Positions 1 through 5,612 of a stretch of 11,677 nt of DNA are shown one piece after another (position 1 is the stretch's first letter; each line of letters opens with the position of its first letter). The position numbers and the translations under genes were made by a program. The stretch is from UBA2882 sp964619485. Lineage in GTDB: Bacteria; Bacillota; Clostridia; Lachnospirales; Lachnospiraceae. The stretch lies in contig CAZUCI010000076.1 of NCBI GenBank assembly GCA_964619485.1, forward strand, positions 1-11,677, read 5' to 3'. The notes under the pieces were generated by a model. That model searched no databases, had not been told where the DNA came from, and worked only from the letters and a program-made list of their open reading frames with translations.

Positions 1-494
1 AGCCAGTAGCCGGCGCTAAAGCAGAAGTAGTTGAATTCAATCCTGGATTCACTCCTGATAACAAATATGTTGAGATTCTTGACATTGTAAAAGCTGTTTC
101 CACAACAAAGAACATCATGGATGCAAAAATTCTTGTTTCCGGTGGTCGTGGAGTTGGCAGCAAAGAAAACTTCAAATTATTAGATGACCTTGCAGAGGTT
201 CTTGGCGGAACAGTTTCCTGTTCTCGTGCCGTTGTTGAAAACGGATGGCAGCCACAGGATCTTCAGGTTGGTCAGACTGGTAAAACAGTTCGTCCTAACA
301 TCTATTTTGCTATCGGTATTTCCGGAGCAATCCAGCACGTTGCAGGTATGGAAGAATCTGACTTAATCGTAGCTATCAACAAAGACGAGGATGCTCCAAT
401 CTTTGACGTAGCTGATTATGGTTTAGTAGGAGATTTAAACAAAATCGTTCCTGCTTTAACAGAGGCTTTAAAAGCAGCAATCGCTGAGAAATAA
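1..494 (+). CDS. etfA: Electron transfer flavoprotein alpha subunit, 3' part
   Basis: The reading frame is open from the left edge (first full codon at 3) to TAA at 492-494, giving 163 visible codons, so the N-terminal half is missing. EtfA is the FAD-binding subunit of the EtfAB heterodimer in the cytoplasm. In butyrate-forming Clostridia it works with butyryl-CoA dehydrogenase, reducing crotonyl-CoA and often bifurcating electrons to ferredoxin. The visible part is the C-terminal FAD domain: GGRGVG at 141-158, the Ser-Arg pair (SRAVVENGW) near 222, GQTGK near 273-287, GISGAIQH near 318-341, and a final block NKDEDAPIFDVADYGLVGD. All are hallmark ETF-alpha FAD-contact motifs. In this group etfA is commonly the last gene of a bcd-etfB-etfA cluster, which fits the terminator at 671-701, but the upstream genes lie outside the window. 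A FixB-type paralogue is the only serious alternative. Confidence 0.95.
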   Translation, partial: PVAGAKAEVVEFNPGFTPDNKYVEILDIVKAVSTTKNIMDAKILVSGGRGVGSKENFKLLDDLAEVLGGTVSCSRAVVENGWQPQDLQVGQTGKTVRPNIYFAIGISGAIQHVAGMEESDLIVAINKDEDAPIFDVADYGLVGDLNKIVPALTEALKAAIAEK

Positions 495-519
495 GCTTGT
501 AGAGAAGCACGAGAAATGT

Positions 520-638
520 TGCTGCTAAAGAGCAGCATAATAATTTAATCGTAGCTGCCGTGAGGCAGTGAAGATACAGGTAATTTGTTTTACTCACAGT
601 TATGACTGTACAGAGGCCTTTGGCCTGTCTGACTGTGA
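520..638 (+). other. Hairpin-rich trailer between etfA and its terminator
   Basis: The 176 nt between the etfA stop and the terminator hold three small inverted repeats rather than a gene. Stem 520-526/531-537 is 7 bp with loop AAAG. Stem 555-559/564-568 is CTGCC/GGCAG with loop GTGA. A two-part element pairs TCACAGT 594-600 with ACTGTGA 632-638 and encloses AGGCC 614-618/GGCCT 622-626. None has a following U-tract, so they are unlikely to be terminators. They may stabilise the etf mRNA end or form part of a small RNA. No function is claimed. Confidence 0.4.
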
Positions 639-670
639 AACTGATTAATAATATTTCAGTACAAAGAAAA

Positions 671-701
671 AGCCCGGACGCTGGTTCCGGGCTTCTTTTT
701 T
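671..701 (+). terminator. Rho-independent terminator, probably bidirectional
   Basis: AGCCCGGA 671-678 pairs with TCCGGGCT 686-693 around a 7-nt loop and is followed by TCTTTTTT. On the opposite strand the same GC-rich stem is followed by a T-rich run (complement of the A-rich 663-670). It can therefore end both the etfA transcript and the leftward XRE gene, whose stop lies just beside it. Confidence 0.9.
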
Positions 702-707
702 GTGCTT

Positions 708-1055
708 TTATAGATTTAATCCATTCATATATAGTTGAATAATCTGTTCAATGTTTTTTCGATGATTTTCAGGAATTGTAGATAGCATCATACTGATCCG
801 TGAATTGTCTTTTTCTGATATTTCACCTTTTAGTATGTAGTCAGTAGAAATGTGAAGTGCATTTGAAAGTTTGTATAGAGTATAGGTTGTCATTCCCTTT
901 CTTCCACACTCAATGTCAGCTAAAAATTGAACAGAAGTATCTGCATATTCTGCCAGAACTTCACGTGTTAAATGTTGATATTCTCTTAAATCCCGGATAC
1001 GTTTTCCAACGGATTTATCAAATGTAATCTTAGATATTTGTTCTATTTTAATCAC
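708..1055 (-). CDS. XRE-family helix-turn-helix regulator
   Basis: This encodes a 115-residue cytoplasmic DNA-binding protein. A Cro/C1-type HTH (HTH_3) spans about residues 16-75: RIRDLREYQHLTREVLAEYADT forms the first helices, SVQFLADIECGRKG the recognition region, and LYKLSNALHISTDYILKG the end of the fold. A short helical tail of about 40 residues follows, perhaps for dimerisation; no sensor domain is visible. The GTG start at 1055 overlaps the only good ribosome-site-like string (GAGGTGAT). Either GTG is used with poor spacing, or initiation occurs at a rarer codon a few residues downstream, such as the ATA of codon 4; no ATG lies upstream in frame before a stop. The gene is divergent from the lipoprotein gene and shares its promoter region, so it may regulate that gene and itself. 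The target is unknown. Confidence 0.85.
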   Translation of the reverse strand: MIKIEQISKITFDKSVGKRIRDLREYQHLTREVLAEYADTSVQFLADIECGRKGMTTYTLYKLSNALHISTDYILKGEISEKDNSRISMMLSTIPENHRKNIEQIIQLYMNGLNL

Positions 1056-1216
1056 CTCGATAAATGTTTTAAATAAATGATATGCTACAATTGCTATTAT
1101 CGTAAAATATCAATAGCAGTTTACAAAATATAGCTAAAGAAGTAGTATTGAAATAACTATAGAATAGAACGGTGAGATACATGTCGTGAAATTAATTAAG
1201 TTATGAGGAAAAATGA
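1056..1216. promoter_or_regulatory. Shared divergent promoter region with inverted repeat
   Basis: This 161-nt A/T-rich spacer lies between the XRE regulator (-) and the lipoprotein gene (+). It holds an inverted repeat, TGCTATT 1092-1098 and AATAGCA 1112-1118, with 13 nt between half-sites. This geometry could suit a dimeric HTH repressor. On the minus strand a possible promoter (TTGTAA about 1117-1122 complement, GATAAT inside the repeat) would be covered by such an operator. On the plus strand TTACAA 1121-1126 and TAGTAT 1143-1148 with a 16-nt spacer are a weak candidate. Half-site spacing is longer than in classic Cro-type operators, so this is tentative. Confidence 0.4.
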
Positions 1217-2293
1217 ATGAAAAAGAAAAGTGTAGTAAAACTTTTAGCAATAGTAACACTCTCGTCCATGCTTTTAGCCGGTTGTGGCACAAAAGTCTCA
1301 GCAGAACCAGTGGAAATTGAACTGGGAACAGAGCTTTCTGATAACATCCTTGATTACGTTGCATTTGATGGTGGGATTGATGAAACTGCGCTTGTTGAAG
1401 CACAACTGAATATTGATACTGTAGATATAGCAAAAATTGGCGATTACACTGCAACCGTCGTTTACGACGGACAGACCGTGGAAGTTCCTGTAAAGGTTAT
1501 TGACACCACTGCACCAGAACTTTCTGAAGATGATACAAAGGTTAATGAAGGCGAAGTTGTTGAAGCGGAAAAGATTGCGAAAGCAGAAGATCTGTCTGGA
1601 ACAGTTACACTTACTTTAGTAGACAGTGACGGAAATGCTCTTACAGACCTTGTGGCAGAACCGGAAATGACGGTAACAGTTATGGCAGTTGATGCGTCTG
1701 GAAACAGCACAAGCCTTGATATTGCACTTGATGTAATATTAAAGGACAGTGTTGCACCAGTTATTGATGGAGCATCTGAAAAAATCGAATTGGAAGTAGG
1801 AGATGAATTAGATCTCATGGCTGGTGTAACGGCTACGGATGATGTGGACGGAGATGTTACAGCAAATATCGTAACGGACGGTGAAGTTGATACCAATACC
1901 GCAGGAACCTACACTGTTACTTACAAGGTATCCGATAAGGCAGGAAACGAAGCATCTGTCGAAAGAGAAGTGGAAGTAACCAAAGTGGTCGCAAGCAATA
2001 AAAAGAAAACTACTACAAAAACCACAACAGAACCTGCAAAAACGTCAACCAGTACAGCGGCTACAACACAGCCAACAACATCACCAGCGGATGTAAGCAC
2101 ACCTAGTACTCCAACTACGACAACACCACCTGCGGATTATAAACCGTTGCCAACTTCGCCAACGATAGCTACACCACCGCCAACACCTGCTGATACATCT
2201 AATAATCCACCTGGATGGTCTGATTTGACACCTGGACAACAGTTGAATGAAATTGCAAATGATCCAAACCCAGTTGTTGTAGTAGTAGACTAA
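1217..2293 (+). CDS. Secreted lipoprotein with Ig-like/DUF5011-type repeats
   Basis: This 358-residue protein is exported and probably held on the outer face of the membrane. Residues 1-23 are a lipoprotein signal peptide: KKK start, hydrophobic core and lipobox LLAGC with Cys23 as the lipid site. Three beta-rich modules follow, at about 30-98, 99-176 and 178-256. The linkers TTAPEL and DSVAPVI match the usual D-x-x-A-P-x-I opening of DUF5011/HYR-type Ig-like domains. The third module is the clearest, with VTATDDVDGDVT, the GTYTVTYKVSDKAGN signature and a closing strand. Residues 257-335 are a Lys then Thr/Pro/Ser-rich stalk. The tail ends in a run of valines and Asp, with no LPxTG anchor. 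The start is supported by GAGGAA 1205-1210, six bases upstream. The adhesive or scaffold role is inferred; no enzyme domain is seen. Confidence 0.85.
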   Translation: MKKKSVVKLLAIVTLSSMLLAGCGTKVSAEPVEIELGTELSDNILDYVAFDGGIDETALVEAQLNIDTVDIAKIGDYTATVVYDGQTVEVPVKVIDTTAPELSEDDTKVNEGEVVEAEKIAKAEDLSGTVTLTLVDSDGNALTDLVAEPEMTVTVMAVDASGNSTSLDIALDVILKDSVAPVIDGASEKIELEVGDELDLMAGVTATDDVDGDVTANIVTDGEVDTNTAGTYTVTYKVSDKAGNEASVEREVEVTKVVASNKKKTTTKTTTEPAKTSTSTAATTQPTTSPADVSTPSTPTTTTPPADYKPLPTSPTIATPPPTPADTSNNPPGWSDLTPGQQLNEIANDPNPVVVVVD

Positions 2294-2304
2294 TATAAAA
2301 TAAG

Positions 2305-2340
2305 AAAGCCATCACTACAATTGTGATGGCTTTTGCTTTT
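2305..2340 (+). terminator. Rho-independent terminator after the lipoprotein gene
   Basis: AAAGCCATCAC 2305-2315 pairs perfectly with GTGATGGCTTT 2323-2333 (11 bp, 7-nt loop), followed by TGCTTTTTT. It starts 12 nt after the lipoprotein stop and makes that gene a separate transcript from the Rpn genes. Confidence 0.93.
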
Positions 2341-2438
2341 TTCATGAAGCTGCTTTTGGGTCAGATAGTTTTGAAAGGAATGAGGATACATAGACTTAGA
2401 GAATATTGAAGAAATGAGAAAAATCTTTTTTAATAGTA

Positions 2439-2467
2439 TTTACAAGTTAAAAACTAGAAGGTAATAT
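2439..2467 (+). promoter_or_regulatory. Predicted sigma-A promoter for the first Rpn gene
   Basis: TTTACA 2439-2444 and TAATAT 2462-2467 are separated by exactly 17 nt. Transcription would begin at about 2474, so both leader hairpins would lie in the 5' untranslated region. The second Rpn copy has the leader but no equally good -35 box in front of it, so it may rely on this promoter or on a weaker one. Confidence 0.55.
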
Positions 2468-2561
2468 AACCATATAAACGAATCAGCCTATCATTCTGAA
2501 TAGGCAATTTCTGGCGTTTCGCCAAATTTTCAAATGAACAAAACTAAATACAGAGGAGACT
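2465..2561 (+). repeat. Leader repeat, copy A, with two hairpins
   Basis: These 97 nt before the first Rpn gene recur at 3546-3642 with only a few differences. Two hairpins are visible: GCCTAT 2486-2491 with ATAGGC 2500-2505, and AATTT-CT-GGCG (2506-2516) with CGCC-AAATT (2520-2528) around loop TTT. The second lacks a T-tract long enough to be a convincing terminator (TTTT only). The ribosome site GAGGAG at 2553-2558 is 3 nt from the first ATG (2562) but 9 nt from the second (2568). Confidence 0.85.
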
Positions 2562-3446
2562 ATGCGTATGACGGAAGAAAAAGTGAAAATTACGTTAGAA
2601 GAGGAGGTGCGACCAACTGGAAAGCTAAAATACACATTGACAAATGACTATTTGTTCAAGGCTTTTTTGCAGAGAAATGAAAAGGCGCTACGTGGATTAC
2701 TATGTGCAATTCTCTTAATGAAAGAGGAAGAAATCAAATCAGTGCAAATCTTAAATCCCATACAGGATGGAGATACAATCGATGAAAAGACCTTAATACT
2801 TGATATCAAGCTGATTCTCAACAACGAGCAAATCATCAATATCGAAATGCAGGTGCGGGATTTAGGGGACTGGCCGGAGAGGTCATTGGTGTATCTTTGC
2901 AGGGCATTTGATCAGCTATCTAAAGGAGAGGATTACGCCAGTATTAAGACAAGTATTCATATCGGAATTTTGAACTTTACACCTGTGGGTTTTCCACAAG
3001 AACTCTTTTCAGAATATTATCTTATGGAGACGAAACATCGTCATATTTATACTGGAAAATTTGCAATTAAATTGTTACAATTAAATCAGTTAGGAAAACC
3101 AGAGGATGAGAAAGCAAATCCAAATCTGTACTATTGGGCGCAGTTATTTAAGGCGACAACCTGGGAGGAAATCTATATGCTGGCAGAGAAAAATGAATCA
3201 ATCCGAGAAGGAATTGTAACATTAAAAGAATTAAGTGCGGATGAAAAGGAACAGATGCGCATGGAGGGCCGTGAGCGTTATGAAATGGATATCACTGCGG
3301 CAACCAGACTAGGAGTGAACCAGGGAAAGACTGAGCTGAATCAACTGTACTCATATCTACTTGCCGAAGGAAGAAATGATGAGCTTGCTAAGGCAATTTC
3401 AGATGAAAAGTACCGAGAAGCTTTGCGTAGGGAACTGGGAATATAG
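2562..3446 (+). CDS. Rpn/PDDEXK_2 family nuclease-transposase protein, copy 1
   Basis: This 294-residue protein belongs to the Rpn family (recombination-promoting nuclease/putative transposase, PD-(D/E)XK fold, TIGR01784/PDDEXK_2 type). The N-terminus carries the family signature LTNDYLFKAFLQRNEKALRGLL (about 26-47). The nuclease core is Asp81 in LILDIKL plus Glu95-x-Gln97 in INIEMQ, the family's variant of the E-x-K motif. A charged helical C-terminal region (about 200-294) follows. Family members are linked to recombination and, in E. coli, to phage defence; chromosomal copies are not insertion sequences by themselves. Translation may start at 2562 or, with better ribosome-site spacing, at ATG 2568 (292 aa). 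The gene is followed 196 nt later by a paralogue differing at about 17 positions and a 4-codon indel. An internal start (see 3163-3179) could yield an 89-residue C-terminal product. The nuclease motif residues are intact. Confidence 0.88.
   Translation: MRMTEEKVKITLEEEVRPTGKLKYTLTNDYLFKAFLQRNEKALRGLLCAILLMKEEEIKSVQILNPIQDGDTIDEKTLILDIKLILNNEQIINIEMQVRDLGDWPERSLVYLCRAFDQLSKGEDYASIKTSIHIGILNFTPVGFPQELFSEYYLMETKHRHIYTGKFAIKLLQLNQLGKPEDEKANPNLYYWAQLFKATTWEEIYMLAEKNESIREGIVTLKELSADEKEQMRMEGRERYEMDITAATRLGVNQGKTELNQLYSYLLAEGRNDELAKAISDEKYREALRRELGI
3163..3179 (+). promoter_or_regulatory. Internal ribosome site and in-frame ATG in Rpn copy 1
   Basis: GGGAGGA 3163-3169 precedes ATG 3177-3179 with 8 nt between GGAGG and the ATG, which is codon 206 of the Rpn frame. 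Initiation here would give an 89-residue product (3177-3446) lacking the nuclease core. E. coli rpn genes make short in-frame proteins of this kind that block the full-length toxin. The Shine-Dalgarno string also encodes Trp-Glu-Glu, so it could arise from protein conservation alone. A weaker second option is AAGGAA at 3247-3252 before Met234. Confidence 0.45.
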
Positions 3447-3545
3447 GAATATATCTTGTTTAAAATGATACATCTTCGGTTCAATGAAATATTTCAATTT
3501 ATAGCCAGCGCAAGGTGCAGTGTCGGATTTAAATCTGGACAGTAC
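3447..3545. other. Unique spacer between the Rpn copies
   Basis: This 99-nt stretch has no counterpart after the second Rpn gene. It contains a 12-bp palindrome, TGAAATATTTCA at 3485-3496, and GATTTAAATC at 3526-3535. There is no terminator hairpin with a T-tract and no open frame, so read-through from the first copy into the second is possible. A -10-like TACTAT at 3543-3548 lacks a convincing -35 partner. Confidence 0.4.
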
Positions 3546-3642
3546 TATAACCATATATCTAATCAGCCTATCATTCTGAATAGGCAATTTCCGGCGTTTC
3601 GCCAAATTTTCAAATGAACAAAACTAAATACAGAGGAGGACT
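3546..3642 (+). repeat. Leader repeat, copy B, with two hairpins
   Basis: This is the second copy of the 2465-2561 leader. It keeps hairpins 3566-3571/3580-3585 and 3586-3596/3600-3608, with only a T-to-C change in the bulge. The ribosome site is one G longer (AGGAGG 3634-3639). That extra base also lets a 12-codon frame starting at ATG 3614 end in a TGA overlapping the second Rpn ATG (ATGA, 3649-3652); in copy A the same frame runs on into the gene. Confidence 0.85.
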
Positions 3643-4515
3643 ATGCGTATGACAGAAGAAAAAGTGAAAATTACGTTAGGAGAGGAGGTGCGACCAACTG
3701 GAAAGCTAAAGTACACATTGACAAATGACTATTTATTCAAGGCTTTTTTACAGAGAAATGAGAAGGCACTGCGAGGACTATTATGTGCAATTCTCTCAAT
3801 GAAAGAGGAAGAGATCAAGTCGGTACAAATTTTAAATCCGATTCAGGATGGAGATACAATTGATGAAAAGACATTAATACTTGATATCAAGCTGATTCTC
3901 AACAGCGAGCAAATCATTAATATCGAAATGCAGGTGCGGGATTTAGGGGACTGGCCGGAGCGGTCATTAGTGTATCTTTGCAGGTCATTTGACCAGTTAT
4001 CTAAAGGAGAGGATTACTCCAGTATCAAGACAAGTATTCACATCGGAATATTAAACTTTACACCTACCGGTTTTCCGGAGGAGCTCTTTTCAGAATACTA
4101 TCTGATGGAAGCAAAATATCGTCATATTTATACTGGAAAATTTGCAATTAAATTGTTACAATTAAACCAGTTAGGAAAGGCAGAGGATGAGAAAGCAAAT
4201 CCAAATCAGTACTATTGGGCACAGCTATTCAAGGCGACAACCTGGGAGGAAATCTATATGCTGGCAGAAAAAAATGAAGCAATCCGAGAGGGTATTGTAA
4301 CTCTAAAAGAATTAAGTGCGGACGAAAAGGAACAGCTGCGCATGGAGGGTCGTGAGCGCTATGAAATGGATATTGCTGCGGCAACGAGACTTGGAGAGAG
4401 TCAGCTTAACCAATTATATTCATATCTACTTGCCGAAGGAAGAAATGATGAGCTTGCCAAAGCAATTTCAGATGAAAAATACCGTGAAACTTTGCGTAGG
4501 GAATTGAAGATGTAA
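3643..4515 (+). CDS. Rpn/PDDEXK_2 family nuclease-transposase protein, copy 2
   Basis: This 290-residue tandem paralogue of the preceding gene is about 94% identical in protein and very similar in DNA from the leader to the last codons; similarity stops at the stop codon. The nuclease core Asp81 and Glu95-x-Gln97 is kept, so both copies look competent. Substitutions include E13G, L52S, N88S, H159Y and M232L. Four codons are missing in the C-terminal part, where GVNQGKTE of copy 1 becomes GESQ. The last two residues also differ (KM versus GI). The start is ambiguous between ATG 3643 (3 nt after AGGAGG) and ATG 3649 (9 nt, better). The internal ribosome site and ATG at codon 206 are preserved exactly. 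With no terminator behind it, this gene may be transcribed together with the membrane protein gene downstream. Tandem duplication followed by divergence is the simplest origin. Confidence 0.88.
   Translation: MRMTEEKVKITLGEEVRPTGKLKYTLTNDYLFKAFLQRNEKALRGLLCAILSMKEEEIKSVQILNPIQDGDTIDEKTLILDIKLILNSEQIINIEMQVRDLGDWPERSLVYLCRSFDQLSKGEDYSSIKTSIHIGILNFTPTGFPEELFSEYYLMEAKYRHIYTGKFAIKLLQLNQLGKAEDEKANPNQYYWAQLFKATTWEEIYMLAEKNEAIREGIVTLKELSADEKEQLRMEGRERYEMDIAAATRLGESQLNQLYSYLLAEGRNDELAKAISDEKYRETLRRELKM
4244..4260 (+). promoter_or_regulatory. Internal ribosome site and in-frame ATG in Rpn copy 2
   Basis: GGGAGGA 4244-4250 precedes ATG 4258-4260 with the same 8-nt spacing as in copy 1, again at codon 206. 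The product would be 85 residues (4258-4515). The DNA around the site is identical in the two copies while flanking codons show synonymous changes, although the stretch is too short to prove selection. Confidence 0.45.
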
Positions 4516-4555
4516 AGGTATTTCATATTATTATTATCAAAAAAAGGGGAAAAAG

Positions 4556-5023
4556 ATGAATAAACTTATATTGTACATAGCTCTTGCGTTGGATGCTCTT
4601 TATGCCATAGTTTTTTGTGGAACGCTGGCCTTTCAAAATCAGATTAAGACTATTTACATGTCAAATGCTGCAGATTTCATTGCATTGTATCCTGCGGGAG
4701 AGCTGGTAATGGGGTTACTTTTATTTGCAGTAATTGCAGTATTTGGAATTCTTTTGCTGGTATGTAAAAACAGCGATGGAAAGGAAATGGCTTCACTTAT
4801 TGTACTGACGGTATTTTTTGTTTTATATCCATTCGTGGCAAGGGGGATAAGTACAGTGGCAAATATCAAATATGCTACATTTGGTGGAGCTGTCGTTCTG
4901 GCTAATTATGGGGTACTTCATTCTATTCTGAGTGGAATAAGCCAAATTGCCATGGTGGCTTTGCTGTTTGTAATTATCTATTCTGCCGGAATGGTCGGTT
5001 ACCGCAGGAGAAGTCAGGTATAA
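4556..5023 (+). CDS. Small polytopic membrane protein, unknown function
   Basis: This 155-residue protein is dominated by hydrophobic segments at about 4-26, 46-70, 79-98 and 112-148, the last perhaps two helices. It ends in a basic tail (GYRRRSQV), typical of a cytoplasmic end. I recognise no family and no catalytic motif. The start is supported by GGGGA 4546-4550, five bases upstream. It lies 40 nt after the second Rpn gene and 25 nt before the rhomboid gene on the same strand, so it probably forms one transcript with rhomboid and ybaK. A link to the rhomboid protease, as partner or substrate, is possible from proximity alone. It resembles the many short four-helix integral membrane proteins of Firmicutes that lack assigned roles. 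Confidence 0.75.
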   Translation: MNKLILYIALALDALYAIVFCGTLAFQNQIKTIYMSNAADFIALYPAGELVMGLLLFAVIAVFGILLLVCKNSDGKEMASLIVLTVFFVLYPFVARGISTVANIKYATFGGAVVLANYGVLHSILSGISQIAMVALLFVIIYSAGMVGYRRRSQV

Positions 5024-5048
5024 TTTCATATATGAGGAGAAGTGAAAA

Positions 5049-5612
5049 ATGAAGTTTTTAAAAAAAATTGATTACAATTCGCCAGTTGTTTTAAGCTTTG
5101 CTTTTCTATCCTTTATTTCATTAATTCTGGGATATTTGACAGGTGGCTTTACTACTCAACAGTTCTTTTGTGTTTATCGTTCATCACCGCTTGATTTAAC
5201 GACCTATATTCGACTGTTTGGGCATGTGCTTGGACATGCGAATCTTGCACATTACGTTAATAATATGATGATGCTACTGTTGGTTGGACCAATGCTGGAA
5301 GAGAAGTATGGAAGCAAAACACTTCTTGAGATGATTCTGATTACTGCCTTTGTGACGGGGCTGATTAATACACTTTTATTTCCCACAGCGCTTCTCGGTG
5401 CCAGTGGCATTGTTTTTATGATGATTATTTTGTCATCAGTTACCAGCGTAAAGAACGGAAAAATCCCACTCACACTGATTGTAATTGTAATTCTTTATCT
5501 TGGGGAACAGGTTACAGCTGGAATTATTTCCAGGGATAATATTTCCCAGCTGACACATATTGTCGGTGGTGTCTGCGGTGGAGTATTTGGAATGATGAAG
5601 GGAAGAAAATAA
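5049..5612 (+). CDS. Rhomboid-family intramembrane serine protease
   Basis: This 187-residue integral membrane protein has about six hydrophobic segments, the minimal rhomboid size. Rhomboids cut substrate proteins within the membrane using a Ser-His dyad. The visible signature is HVLGHANLAHYVNN at about 59-72 (the His/Asn-rich block of helix 2), MLEEKYGS after it, the nucleophile motif GASG with Ser119, and the base His170 in QLTHIVGGVCGGVFG, where small Gly residues allow helix packing. All expected catalytic features are present. The start has GAGGAG 5034-5039 nine bases upstream. The stop TAA is directly followed by the ybaK ATG with no gap, so the two are almost certainly co-transcribed. 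The substrate cannot be told from the sequence; the small membrane protein upstream is a candidate by position only. Confidence 0.88.
   Translation: MKFLKKIDYNSPVVLSFAFLSFISLILGYLTGGFTTQQFFCVYRSSPLDLTTYIRLFGHVLGHANLAHYVNNMMMLLLVGPMLEEKYGSKTLLEMILITAFVTGLINTLLFPTALLGASGIVFMMIILSSVTSVKNGKIPLTLIVIVILYLGEQVTAGIISRDNISQLTHIVGGVCGGVFGMMKGRK

Noticed and set aside
520..638. tRNA or known riboswitch in the etfA trailer
   Set aside because: No cloverleaf, anticodon arm or conserved aptamer core could be recognised; only isolated short stems.
1462..1896. Leftward 144-codon Ser/Thr-rich open frame inside the lipoprotein gene
   Set aside because: It is the antisense shadow of the Ig-like repeats; its Ser/Thr bias follows from Asp/Glu/Val codons on the real strand.
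2370..2440. Remnant of an XRE gene (ATGAGGATACATAGACTTAG reads MRIHRLREY then stop)
   Set aside because: Only nine codons resemble an XRE N-terminus, and the frame closes immediately. Too short to support a pseudogene.
2506..2530. Leader hairpin of Rpn copy A as a transcription terminator or attenuator
   Set aside because: The stem is short and only TTTT follows. It could still act at the translation level, so it is kept as a leader element only.
4316..4507. 63-codon plus-strand frame inside Rpn copy 2
   Set aside because: It is out of phase with the conserved protein and is not open in copy 1 in the same form. The in-frame internal start at 4258 is the better candidate.
2465..4515. Rpn pair as a complete insertion sequence
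   Set aside because: No terminal inverted repeats or target-site duplications were found around either copy, and homology stops at the stop codon. The 'transposase' name of the family does not by itself show a mobile element.
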